DNA from: Omphalotus guepiniiformis | Lineage: Eukaryota > Basidiomycota > Agaricomycetes > Agaricales > Omphalotaceae | Direction of reading: 5' to 3' | Length of the DNA: 64,000 nt | NCBI GenBank assembly: GCA_028554645.1 | Contig: JAQOOI010000022.1 | Coordinates: 1,674,001-1,738,000, forward strand | Part shown: piece after piece, positions 31,098-42,888 of the stretch | How positions within the stretch are numbered: position 1 is the stretch's first letter | Layout: every line of letters starts with the position of its first letter | Translations under genes and position numbers: made by a program | The notes under the pieces: generated by a model | What the model was told of the DNA's origin: nothing | What the model saw: only the letters and a program-made list of their open reading frames with translations | Database searches by the model: none

Positions 31098-32760
31098 ATG
31101 GATGAAGAATACGACGTACGTTCATTCAACATTCCTCGTTCGTCGTTGTCTTATTTCTTCTAGGTCATCGTGCTTGGAACTGGCTTGACGGAATGTATCC
31201 TTTCGGGGCTGCTTTCGAAGGAGGGGAAGAAGGTCCTGCATATGGACCGGAATGACTACTACGGCGGTGATAGTGCTAGCTTGAACTTGACTCAGGTATT
31301 TCTACAACATTTCATAGCATCGTCACTGCTGACTAGTGTGTTCTAGCTGTACCGCAAGTTCCGCCCGGACCAGTCTCCCCCTACCGAGCTCGGTCGTGAT
31401 CGTGACTACGCCGTGGATCTCATTCCCAAGTTCATTATAGCATCTGGAGAGCTCACTAAAATCCTCGTCCACACTGAAGTCACCCGTTACCTCGAGTTCA
31501 AGCAGATCGCTGGCAGTTTTGTGTACCGTGATGGCAAGATCTCCAAGGTACCTAGTACTGAGATGGAGGCTGTAAAGAGCCCTTTGATGGGTCTCTTCGA
31601 GAAGAGACGTGCTAAGAAGTTCTTTGAATTTCTTCAAAACTGGAGGGACAATGACCCCGCTACTCACCAAGGTTTGATTCGCCTGCTGCAATGCATGATA
31701 CAAGATTCATTGTGCCTTCGCTTGGTATAGGGATCGACCTCGATAAGGATAGCATGAAGACCGTTTACGAGAAGTTCGGTTTAGAGCCTGGCACCCAAGA
31801 CTTTATTGGGCATGCTATGGCGCTGTATCTCGACGATGAGTGGGTCTGATATGCAATCCTGGTCACGTTCTGCCGCTGATAGGGTTGTGCAGCTATATCA
31901 CCAAACCCGCACGACCCTCATATGATAGAATCGTACTCTACACATCATCAATGGCTCGATACGGCAAATCACCTTACATCTATCCTCTCTATGGTCTGGG
32001 AGAACTTCCACAGTCCTTTGCCCGACTCAGTGCCATCTATGGGGGCACATACATGCTCGACAAACCCATTGATGAAATTGTCACCGACGCAGATGGCAAA
32101 TTTGTCGGTGCGAGAAGCGGAAAAGACACCGTGAAGGCGAAGCAAGTCATTGGAGACCCGAGTTACTTTGGTGCTGGTAAAGCTTCTGAAGGCAAAGCGC
32201 GAGTCTTAGAGGATGGCAAGGTTATACGAGCAATCTGTATTCTCAAGCATCCTATTCCGGAAACCGAGGATTCAGACAGTTGCCAAATCATTATTCCTCA
32301 GAATCAGGTCAACCGACGAAATGGTGTGTCTGGTCAAGTCGCTGTGTCACGTATACTGACATCCTGCTCCAAATGATATCTACATCGCTATGGTTTCTTC
32401 GACACACAACGTGTGTGCCAAGGACATCTACATTGCGATAGTGTCTACTATTGTCGAGACTGATAAGCCCGAGCTTGAAATTGCCCCTGCTCTCAAACTT
32501 CTAGGACCAATTCATGACAAGTCAGTATTGTCAGTCATCATTTTTCATTTCAAATGATCTCATTGCCTCTTAGGTTTGTCTCGATTGCACCGTTGTACAC
32601 TCCCACATCGACTGGCGAAAGTGATAACATCTTCATTACGCGTTCTTATGATGCAACCTCGCACTTCGAGACCGTTGTCGAAGATGTGCAGGACGTGTGG
32701 AAGCGTGTCACCGGTACTGATCTGGTGCTCCAGAAGCAAGAAGTTGAAGTTCAACAATGA
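31098..32760 (+). CDS. GDI1: Rab GDP dissociation inhibitor
   Basis: GDI extracts GDP-bound prenylated Rab/Ypt GTPases from membranes and recycles them. The first exon is only MDEEYD; after an intron the FAD-like nucleotide-binding fold appears as [20 protein letters not shown], followed by [19 protein letters not shown], a GDI hallmark (sequence-conserved region 1). Other conserved blocks are [38 protein letters not shown] (here [20 protein letters not shown]) and [20 protein letters not shown]. The sequence [14 protein letters not shown] is also typical. Five or six introns. The C-terminus ends [11 protein letters not shown]. Length, about 450 residues, matches the family. This housekeeping gene marks the left border of the secondary-metabolite-like block. 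Confidence 0.92.
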
Positions 32761-33101
32761 TTTTAGAATAGGTTCATTCCATTCTGCATACCTACATACG
32801 TCTCCTCTTTTAGCCCGGATCTTTTACTTTTAAAATCGAACTCAAGTGTATTTTGTGACATAAAACTTCAATATTAGTCCATCAGTCCTACTAGCACAGT
32901 GAAATCTGAAACTGTCGTGCAATGGACGATTTGAGTACTCTCTTGACCTAAAAGACAACCAAAAGTAACTGAGGTGCACACCGTTAAGACATAAGAGAAT
33001 GGTTCATTTATCTTCTTTCTTCTAACTACCACCAAGAAAAGGAAAGTTCATGATGTAAAGATACAGTGAAAATCATGCAAGCATATGTTTCGTAAGATAT
33101 T
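32761..33101. other. convergent intergenic region GDI1 / FAD monooxygenase
   Basis: The 341 bp between two convergent stop codons are AT-rich and should hold both 3' UTRs and polyadenylation sites. I see no gene or repeat. Confidence 0.5.
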
Positions 33102-35421
33102 TTAAATGAGGAAACTTGCAAAGTACGACTCTAGCTTGAGGAAATCCTTGATGAAGACGCCAGTACCTACAAATGTATCCGGACGAAGGACGGCTATAGC
33201 TCCTTGTTTGTGGTCAACCCCATACATGGTGTGTGCATCACAACCATAGATACCGGGGGGTAACTGGTCGTCAAGTACCAGATGAGCTTTCTTCTGGAGG
33301 AAGGGGAACTGCTTCATTCGAGCCTCAGCCTTCGAAGGTAGTTCCCGCACGACCACGACCAAGTGGAATAGATCAACATGGGAGTACTTGTGATATAGAG
33401 AATTGGGCGACGCGAGGTATTTATCCAAGGCCTCGAGCGGAGCGGTCAGGGTAGGCTCTGTGAGGTCACTGCCAAAGATCACAAGCGTGAACTGATCGGG
33501 TCGTCCCAGGGAGTCGTACAGCCGGCCGACGGAGTCTCTCGACAAAGAGACTCTTGGGTCGGGAGCTCTGTAGCCGCACCGGATTCCGGTCAAACCTTCG
33601 ACGTCCTGGTTTACAATATTGGGAGCGTAGTCGATGTCAAGACCAATGAGGAAACGCGTGTTTTCTTTGGCAAACTGCCTGAAGAATGCAATGTGGGGAT
33701 CTTCACCCGGAGCTCTCGGGATAGATTTCTCTGTAACATCAGACTCCATTTCTGAACCATCAAGGTTACGGAACGTGCAGTTTCCGACAAAGCGGAGGTA
33801 TCGGGCAGAAGTGCGTACGGCGCGGAGCGCATTCTCTCGTCGCTCAAGGTCGTAGGTAGAGAGGAGTCCAGGCTTGGCAATGCCTTTGACCAAAGCTCCC
33901 AATTTCCAGGCCAGGTTTTGCGCGTCCATGACACCGGTGTTGAGACCGAATGCACCCTTCGCACTGTGAACATGGCTGGAAACGATCTTTATAAGAAGTC
34001 GGTTCTGGAAACAGGTAACAAGACAAACCATGAATCGCCAGAAAGGAAAATTCTGTCCTTGTAGGTGAATGAGCTTGCGACACGTTCATTGACTATTGCA
34101 GCCATGGCGTTAATATCTGCTGCACGACTCGGAATCAAATCAGCTACTCACTTGTCAGGATGGTGAACTAACAGAGGGATCAAACAATGTCAGTCGACTG
34201 GGCATCATACAAATTTCGGTGGCCTTACCCAATCAATAGGTCCAGCATACTTCACATAGTAAGGAGCGAATATTTTGTTTATCTGCTCCATGCACTCGTT
34301 GGGTCCCCATTTGGACTTGTCGAATGCCTGTCCGGGTTCCGGGTTAAGTTGGACGTAGAGACGAGCCATATCACGTTCTCGGGGAATGATCAAGACGCCA
34401 CCGTGCTCAGAATTCAACACAGTCCTGCATCAATCATCCAGATATACTTTTCCGAACAAGAATAATCAACGCTTACCCGAAGATCCACTTGTGAGGGAAG
34501 TTGGATTCAAAGACAGCGTCAATGATTCCCCAATGAAGGTCGGTAGTGATACCTTTGAACTCGATCGGTAGCGATTTTCGAATCATACTGTGAGCACCGT
34601 CAGCGCCCACCATGAAACGAGCAGAAATAACCTCGGCGGTGTTTTCAGCACCCTGAGTAGTGACATTGGCACGGATAGGGTGAGTCACTTCTGGGCCAGC
34701 AGCTTCGTCAAACGTGTAAGATGTCACTGTCGACGGCCGTTCAACGACAATGTCATGACGGAGGAGGTCACTATTAAGCGCTCTTCAACACAGGGCTGAT
34801 AGATTATGTGAAGAAACACAAACCGAATCAACATTTGCTCTATTTCTGTCTGAGTAACGACATGCAGACCGCGGTATCGACACTCGTCCACAGACGCACG
34901 GTGGCTCTCGACGAAAACCTGAAGCTGACCATTCTTGTAGACGATGGTGTGGTTGATACCCGGACCAAGAGGAGTGACTTCGTCGACGAGCTTGAGCTGG
35001 CGGAAAACTTCTACAACCCTTGGCTGCAGACCATCAGCACGGCCTACGACCAGGGGGTGAGGAGACTTGTCCAGAATTCTGACTGAAATGCCTTGTCTCG
35101 TCAGATATGCGGCACACATGAGACCAACGGGTCCACCTGGTAGAGACGGTCAAGTTGGCGCATTGAAGGGTGCGAGACAGCCGTGACATACCACCGACAA
35201 TGAGAACGTCGACTTCTGATTTACGTTCATAGTTTGAAATAGGAGGATTCTCGCAGTGGGTACCGTTGAGAATGTCGGGATACGACGGAATGGTAGTTAC
35301 ACCATTAGCGTTTGGCAAAGAGTCATTAACACTGACCACATGGTCAGCAATGAAAGAGAAGTTTGAAGTTACGGGACGCTCACTAGTCAACGATGAGTGG
35401 CTTAACGTAAGCTGAAGACAT
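33102..35421 (-). CDS. FAD-dependent aromatic monooxygenase (phenol 2-monooxygenase type)
   Basis: This class A flavoprotein hydroxylase (PHBH/phenol hydroxylase fold) has about 600 residues. The start MSSAYVKPLIVD is joined by a 50-nt intron to YVNDSLPNANGVTTIPSYPD. The FAD-binding GxGxxG spans an intron as VDVLIVGGGPVGLMCAAYLT. It is followed by ADGLQPRVVEVFRQLKLVDE, the DG motif FMVGADGAHSMIRKSLPIEF, and the GD motif IFLSGDSCHVHSAKGAFGLN, which is complete only after splicing across a GTTTGT donor. TGVMDAQNLAWKLGALVKG follows. The C-terminal third contains a thioredoxin-like domain as in phenol hydroxylases (LVIFGSDLTEPT, HLVVVVRELPSKAEARM, GIYGCDAHTMYGVDHKQGAI, VLRPDTFVGT). It probably ortho-hydroxylates an aromatic acid or phenol using NADPH and O2; the substrate is unknown. 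Divergent from the MFS gene. Confidence 0.88.
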
Positions 35422-35756
35422 GACGATTCGTAGTGAAGGAAAGCTTGAGAGCGATGAGTGAGCAGCATTTATCTTGATTTATGTTGAATATAAAGTTGAA
35501 GAGAGGCAGTCTAGAGACAGGTTAAGCAGGCCAGGCTGTACGGATGAAGCAGTAGTAATGAGGACCAAGGTAAAAATGCAAGAGAGGGAGCATCTCAAAT
35601 CCGAAGATCTGATCGAGATTTGTACACTGTGCCGCTACCGCCGGCATCAAAGTGAACTGGTGCGACTATTAAAGTCGTTCACCTGGGCCCATTATGTCCC
35701 ATAAACATTCTCAAGGTTTTCGCTGTTGCAACTGCACTGCACATTAATTTTCTGCG
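35422..35756. promoter_or_regulatory. divergent promoter, FAD monooxygenase / MFS transporter
   Basis: 335 bp separate the two start codons, an arrangement that favours co-regulation of an enzyme and its exporter. No obvious TATA box. A GCCGGCA heptamer at 35640-35646 also occurs at 48463-48469 upstream of the O-methyltransferase, but this could be chance. Confidence 0.4.
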
Positions 35757-37769
35757 ATGTCTCGGTGGCAGGCCTGGATCATGCTTCTCGTGCTCTCTAT
35801 GGCTCAGCTCTTGGATGTTTTCAATGTGACCGCTCCAACTATTGCTTTGCCTGAAATGGCCTCAGATCTCTCCGTAACTTTCGCTGAGAGACAGTGGGCT
35901 ATCAATGCCTACTCTTTGACCTTCGGTGCCTTCTTGTTAACGGTCGGTTCTTTCAATACAATCATTTGGCTAATCATTCATTCTTGTAAAGGGCGGAAGA
36001 TTTAGTGCTATCTTTGGCCCTAAAACACTCTTCGTGGCTGGGTTTGCTTTCGTTGGAATTTGCTGCATTATACTTGGATTCGCTGTAAATGGGCCAATGT
36101 TCTTCGTATTTCGAGCTTTACAGGGGATTGGTGAGACTTGAAAACATTGCAGAGGCATTCAATCTCTTAGCTTATTTTTTAGGCGCTGCTATGACAATTC
36201 CGTCTGCGCTCAGCATGATTGTAACCATATTTCCAGACCGCGAGGACCAAAATCGAGCACTTGGAATGTAGGTTCCTCAAATATTGTTTTACGCTCTTCT
36301 TAAAGAATTCTTCTAAAAGCTTTGGAGGATTTGGCGCAATCGGAAATGTTAGTGGCCTAATCCTGTAAGTATTGTGCTTTAGAGACGAGTCGATAAATAC
36401 TGACTATCAGAAAAGGGGTGGTGTTATCTCGCAACTCCTTAGCTGGCCCTGGATCTTCTGGATCATGGCTTGTATCATTATACCGCTCTCTGCAGTTGCA
36501 TTTTTTCTTGCGCCCTCCGACGAACATAACACACTCTCTGTCCGATCACACCTGCGAACGATGGACTGGCTTGGTTTGTGCTCGATCACTGGTATGTCTG
36601 TTTTGTATCGGTGTTCTCTCTGAGATCTGATTTGTCTGCGAATTGCTACAGCTGCACTTATTCTGTTGATTTTCTCCGTGACAGAAGGTAAAGGCACATT
36701 TCTCGCATTACTGCATCTCTTGACACCCCCACTCCAGGCAACACTCGTGGATGGTCATCCGGTAGCATCCTTGCGCCGCTAATCATTTCCATCGCCCTTG
36801 TTCCAACCTTTGGGTTCATTGAAACTCGTGTTCAGAATCCGTTGATCCCTCCTGTGGTATGGAGACTTCCTAAATTCATTCCGTTGTTCTTCATAACGAT
36901 GAGGTACGCCTTTAACTGCTATTAGATGCTGAGACTCACCCTTTAAAAAAAGCGAATATCTCACCATGAATGTCCTTATATTCCAAGAAACCCAGGTGTT
37001 TCAACAGGTCTGGCATACATCTGCGCTTAGTGCTGCCCTGAGAATGTACCCTTCCCATTTTCTTGCTCGTTGTCAAACGGCACTCATGGTTGCACTTACA
37101 GTATCCCAGTTGGAGTCACGGTAAGCTGGACTTGCAATACGAGCTACTGAGCATACACCTTAGTTTTTATCAGGGATTCATTGTTACCATCGGCATGGGC
37201 TTTATTACACCATACGTTGCGCCTCGGTGGATCCTGTGTATTGGCCAAATATTAATGCTTGCAGGCTCGATTCTCGCTGGCTATGGAAGGGATTTGAGTG
37301 ACTATTGGTCCAAGGTGCTGCCCGCTCTAGTCATTGCCTCCATTGGAATAGCGAGCGGATTTGTCGCAGCAAAGTGAGTACATAAACCCAACATCCCAGT
37401 CGAGCATTACTGACAGTCACGCTCAGTATTGCGATGATACGAACGCCTTCGGAGGCGCCGTCAATATACATTCCCGACAGTACGGCCCTCATCGGCGCCA
37501 TTTTCAATGCAGATTTGCAGATTGGTTCGACTCTCGGCTTGGCTATTGCAACAGCTATCACCACAAATGTCAACGGCTCAGACAACGGGAACTTTGCTGG
37601 TTATAAGGCGAGCTACTGGTTCTTGGTTGCTCTTTGTGGACTAGAAGCTATACTCGCACTCACAACATTACGAAGCTCCACGCAAGTGAGAACAGAAGAA
37701 TTCGATAATGAAAAGGGAACGAGCGACAACAAGCCAGCATCCGAAGTAGAACTTGAACATCGTACATGA
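35757..37769 (+). CDS. MFS transporter, DHA2-like (drug:H+ antiporter)
   Basis: This multi-pass major-facilitator protein of about 500 residues probably exports the cluster product. The first helix reads WIMLLVLSMAQLLDVFNVTA, followed by PTIALPEMASDLSVTFAERQ and WAINAYSLTFGAFLLT. After introns come GRFSAIFGPKTLFVAGFAFV, then LQGIGAAMTIPSALSMIVTI with a recognisable motif C region. Repeated hydrophobic segments (WPWIFWIMACIIIPLSAVAF, AALILLIFSVTEG, PLIISIALVPTFGF) and a second half with GFIVTIGMGFITPYVAP and ASYWFLVALCGLEAILALTT give roughly 12-14 helices. The C-terminal tail is hydrophilic and acidic. About nine introns; the junction near 37045 joins ALRI with IPVGVTGFIVT. Substrate is not deducible. 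Confidence 0.87.
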
Positions 37770-38848
37770 TCTGGTTGTAATCGAGCTTTCCCAACTTTCT
37801 GCGTCAGCTGTGGTGAACAGTATAGATGACAACTCTTCGTTAGAACGTCTACGATATCAGTCCTCTAGTTTTCATGAGCCTGTACATATAGATGAAGTTA
37901 ATGAGATGCTATCATGATCCATTTCTTGCTCCAGTGCGTTCTTGTCAGTGCTCGATCCAACACCTCTGTTCGAAAGTGTTGCTCAGAGCTGGAATGCGAC
38001 CTGATAAACTCTCCTGCGTGGAATAAAGATAATACAATAGCCGAGTGTAGCAGTTTGACCGAAAGCCATCGTTTCTAGGCATTAGTGAGAGTAAGGTGCT
38101 TTTCGTCGGATGACTTTGATTCAAACACAGTTAGGCCTTGAAAGAGTAATACGGCGGCCTGAGTCTTGAGGGCGGCCTGCCTTGTGAGTAAATCACTTGA
38201 GAGCCAATAATTGGCAGTGCGGCACCGGGTAATTAGGTGTGATGATAAACTTCAATCAAGTTGCCAAGTCGTCCTACCAAAGTCAATTGAATGATTTTGC
38301 AGTCTGAAAGTCCTGGAATTAAACTCGGGGCCACAACAATGCTGGAGGAGAGCCGAAATTTTAAATGATGGTTGGTCCTGGTTGGCGTGAGTTGGGTTGC
38401 TTCTCAGTTTCTCCAACAAGTAGTCCGAATAAAAGCGACCAAAACAGTCGACGATCGACTCTGCTTGGACTTGCTTATGTAACCTACTTCTTTCTACTTC
38501 TTCTGAATCTTCATCGCATTAATATTGGACCATATACATGATGAGTAGTGGTTGGGTAGGAAGGTACCTCATACTATGGGCTCAGTGGATTCATCACGGA
38601 CGCTCGTTTGTGCTAGAACTGGCTCGTTCAGTTTGAATCAACTTCGGACCCAGGTGAAAAACAACACTTCTCGCTTCAGAATCACCGCTAGCGGAAGTTT
38701 GTGTAATGCTGTTTGATGAAGCCCTTTATCTTCGGCCCATTACTTGTCTTACCTGGGTTGATTGCGAGCTCGGTTCAGTTGAACACTTGGATAGCAATAT
38801 AACAATTACACCCCCGCAGTGTGTGGACGAGGAACCTTACGATTTTCA
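37770..38848. other. 1.1-kb intergenic region upstream of the adenylate-forming reductase
   Basis: This gap carries the MFS 3' UTR and the promoter of the A-T-R reductase. It is unusually long for this gene-dense window. I find no credible open frame, no RNA gene and no clear transposon ends. A near-tandem GGCGGCCTG pair occurs near 38153-38178. The leader before the ATG at 38849 is AT-rich (CAATATAACAATTACA). Confidence 0.45.
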
Positions 38849-41800
38849 ATGAACCGCTGTGAGACGACTATCTTCGAGTTTGCCCCCCAATCGCTGTCGG
38901 ACACTCCTACTCTGTCCGCTATCCTTGACAAGCAGGCCGCAGATCCTGTCGTTTCCCAGCGCATCTTCTCTGTCTTCCCGGATGTTTCCCAATCTTATGT
39001 CGAAGTGACCTACCGCGACTTTGCGTCTCTCGTCGACGCCACGGCAAATCAGTGGTACGAGACATTATCCTCGTTATCGGGTCCCGTCGACGCAGAACAT
39101 GGCCATCCAGTCATCGCCGTCTTGAGCGATACGGGACTGAACCTTGCTGTGACAATCATGGCAGTTCTTAAACTCAACGCTACTATATTTCTTCTGTCCC
39201 CAGCCGTGAGTTTCTCTCGATTTCCGTTGTGTAATAATCGTTGATTTGTTGACCTGCTAGAATTCGGAACCGGCTTTGGCACACCTTTTGAAATCATGCG
39301 ACGTTTCAGCCTTCCTATATGACACTACGTACGCTGCAGCGTGTGTTGGTGCCGCTGCTACATGCTCGGTCAAGAGTTTTCCGCTCGAGAAGCCTTCATA
39401 TGAGCATCAGCGTCAGATGATCGACGTTTACAGCCGGAGCAGTAGGCAGCCAAGGTATCTACACCCCACACCCCCAGATATTCCCATCATTCTTCACAGT
39501 TCCGGTTCGACCTCTTTTCCTAAGCCAGGTGTGTTGCATTTTACGGATGCAAATCTCAATAATCACAGTCGTTCTTCTCAGTTCTCTGGTCTAACACAAG
39601 CTTCTTGGCTAATAGCCAAGTTCACTATACAAGCGGTGGATGGTCCGCCTTCACGGAACCTGAAAACAGGTTTCTATGTCTAGGACCCTTGTGAGTACTC
39701 ATGTACACATCTCTTCTTTTCAAATGTTGAATCTATGTGCAGATTTCATTCCATGGGTATTACTCTTGGTCTTGGCGGGACAATCTGTGCTGGATCAACC
39801 GTGGTGTTTCCCCTTGCAAAGTCTTGGCCTCCGTCTCCCCTTGACGTCGTAAACTCTCTTCGTTTGGCCGGTGTCACTACTTGTGTGATGGTTCCCTCAC
39901 TTCTAGAGCAAGTTGCATCCTGTCTTCGAGACTTGGTCGAGGGTGCTGTGAACCATCTCGAAATCTTGACCAAACTACAAGTACTGCTCGGTCAGGAACG
40001 ATTTTTCGTGTTCGCATTCTTCTGTCTGATTATATCACTTTTCGCAGTTGGTGGAGCCCATTGTCCGGACCACTTGGCCAACTATCTAGTTTCCCATGGG
40101 GTGAATATGAAGTATGTGTACGGGAGCACCGAGGCTGGACATATGATGGTCGGGTCACATGAGCGTGCTAGAGCCGACGATACTTCGTCATGGAAGCTGT
40201 TAAGACCGATGCCTCATTCATCACTTATCTTCAAACCAGTCATCAATGAGGACCCGACAGATACTCGTAGTCTTTGTGAGGTGCATATGCACCCTGACGA
40301 CCCTCGTCTGGCCCCGCGTGTCCTGAAAGGGCGAGAAACATGGAATACTGGGGATGTAGTCGAGGAATCACCCCACGGTTCTGGTTGGTACAAGCTGCTC
40401 TTCAGAGAAGATGATATCCTTGTCCATGATAGCGGTAAGTCAACGACTGCAATGGCTCTTACTCAATCTGTGCTGATTACAATAAACTCAATGTAGGTGA
40501 GAAGACGAATCCAATTCCCATGGAGGAAAGTTGCCGTTCGTGCGAAATAATCGATCGAATGGTAGTTGTTGGTCACCGACGTCCTTTGAATGCCGCAATC
40601 ATCCAGTTGAACGCTGAGAAGGCTGCCGTCTATACTGAGGATGCACGCACGAAGATTTGTCGGGATGCTATCAGAGTCGCGAACGCAGAGGCTCCCAAAC
40701 ACTCTAGAATCATAGATGAGATGATACTTATATTACCTATTGGATACTCCAAAAGAATTCCGGTCACAAACAAAGGTATGCCTTGCGAGACTGCACAGCT
40801 AGATCTCAACTAAAACTTTATTTACAGGAAACATCATACGTCCTAAAGTTGTAGAAGTGAATCGGTTGCCGTCCATTTCCCGTTTAGGTATCGTTGACTG
40901 ACACAATTTACGTTCAGGTGTTCAAGGAAGAGCTTGAAGGCCTGTATGGCCAGTTTTCAGAAGGAAAATCTTCATCGAATCTGGCAATCCTGGATCCATC
41001 TCTGACACACAGCATGGTACAAGAGCGTATCAAGGCTATTCTCGGAGATCTCCTTGAGGACAAACAATACGGAGTCGAAGACAATCTTTTCAATGTTGGA
41101 CTCGACTCTGTTAATGCCATCGCTCTCAGAAATCGCCTATCACGAGACTTCGACCTAACACTGTCTCAAAACTTTGTATACCAGAATTTTTCGGTCTCAC
41201 AGCTCACCTCCGCTATTGGGAAGCGCATTGGTTCTCACCACCGCAATGCCGACGCTTCGCCTAGTGTGCAAGAAAGAGAAAACGTTCTGCAGACTCTACT
41301 TGAACGGCAGTTCCTGATTCTCCGACATTCTGCCCCATTCATACTCGCGAGCCAAGAGGTGACGCGAAGCATGATGGCGCCTGCAAGTAAGACGGTGGCC
41401 GTTGTTGGTGCCACAGGATCCCTTGGAATTTGGCAAGTGGCGAACTTGTTGGACTCTCCTGATGTCGCCAAGATAGTATGCTTCGCGCGGGGCTCGAACG
41501 TACAAGTTGTATACGACAAGCTATTGGATGCGCTAGCTCGTGTTGAGCTTCTTGAGCTTGTAGCCCAGATGAAGCAATGGAGGGAGGCACAATTAGCTCA
41601 ACCTGGAAAGCTAGCCTTGGATTTGGACCAGCGTCTGGTTGTTGTACCTTTCGATCTTTCCAAGCCAGAGATTGACGCGAAGGAGTACATTTCTCTCGCC
41701 CGAGGCTTGACTACGATTATTCATACCGGGTGGAAGATGGACTTCAACCAGGTCGCTCAAAGTTTCGAAGACTGTCTAGAAGGTATGCGCTGTTTGTTAC

Positions 41801-42676
41801 TGGCAATCTGCACGCCTCTCTAAAACATTGACCTGACAGGCACTACTCAACTTCTCTTGCTCGCCGGCTTCATGCGCCCCAAGGTCTTCTATTTCATTTC
41901 TAGCATTGGCACGGTCATGGAGAGCGACATGAAACCGGTTCCTGAGACATTTGTACCATGGGTCAAGCAAGACGCCTTACCAGTTTCTCCGCATGGCTAC
42001 AGTGAATCAAAGTTTGTCGCTGAGCACGTCGTGGAAGCCGCGGCTTCTATGCTCAAAATTTCCTGCGCGATTTCTCGAATTGGTCAGATCACTGGTGATA
42101 CAGCTTCTGGATTCTGGAAGGTAATATTTCAACCATATGATTCTAAAATCTGCGTGCTCACCAGCTGGATGGTTTACTCAGGCTCAAGAAATGAACCCTA
42201 TCATGATTGCTGGCAGTTTACGTATCGGCAAATTCCCAAGCGCGTCGATGCTGGTAGACTGGGTTCCAGTCGATACCGTCGCTGCGTCTACCGTTGAACT
42301 CGCTCTTAAAGCTCATCAACAAGCTCCCAGCTCTGATACATTGATCCATCATATTGTCAGTCCTGTTCCCATAACATACATGGACATCATGCACCATCTA
42401 CAATCTCTTGGATATTCTCTCGTCCCAGTGTCCCCATCCGACTGGTGGGCAGCGATCATGGCTGACGATGGAAATCCTTGTCACAGTGTTGAGGCATACA
42501 TTCAGGAATCTTTCATTGATCAGCCACAGGGATCCTTTACTGAAGATTTGAAGCCTATCCTGGACGTCACGAAAACTTTACAGGTATCTGAACACCTCCG
42601 AAAGTGTCCTCCATTAGATAGGCACTTGTGGTCCAAGTACATTCAGCAATGGAAGAAGCAGGGTCTCATTCAGTAG
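38849..42676 (+). CDS. adenylate-forming reductase (A-T-R, NRPS-like carboxylic acid reductase)
   Basis: This three-module enzyme of about 1080 residues activates a carboxylic acid with ATP, tethers it to a phosphopantetheine arm and releases it as the aldehyde with NAD(P)H. A domain: PVIAVLSDTGLNLAVTIMAV, core A3 ILHSSGSTSFPKP (restored by an intron near 39531), LGPLFHSMGITLGLGGTICA, A5 YVYGSTEAGHMM, A7 NTGDVVEE, A8 IDRMVVVGHRRPLNAAI and A10 PVTNKGNIIRP. T domain: DNLFNVGLDSVNAIALRNRL with the phosphopantetheine serine in LDS (about 41100). R domain: TVAVVGATGSLGIWQVANLL (Rossmann GxxGxxG, about 41400), FISSIGTV and catalytic Y-x3-K in GYSESKFVAEHVVEAA. There is no condensation domain. About ten introns. 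This is the core gene of the proposed cluster; substrate class (aryl acid or amino acid) cannot be set by eye. Confidence 0.9.
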
Positions 42677-42888
42677 GTACGTACTGGCAGTGCATGTAAT
42701 CAGAGGCTCAGTTAGAGATTGGGCATGTGTACACTGTATAAGTACTACGTAAGGGGGTGAGCCAGTTCGCGGACTTTGTTCTTATTCAGCAGACATTGTA
42801 ACAATTACATAATGATCAAAGCTACATTTATGGCTCGACGCGATCAGCCGCCGGATCCAGGTGGAGATAATCGGCAAAACTAATGACG

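Noticed and set aside
33990..34040. Apparent loss of the FAD GD motif in the monooxygenase
   Set aside because: A short intron interrupts it; splicing at the GTTTGT donor joins GDS to CHVHSAKGAFG, so the motif is complete.
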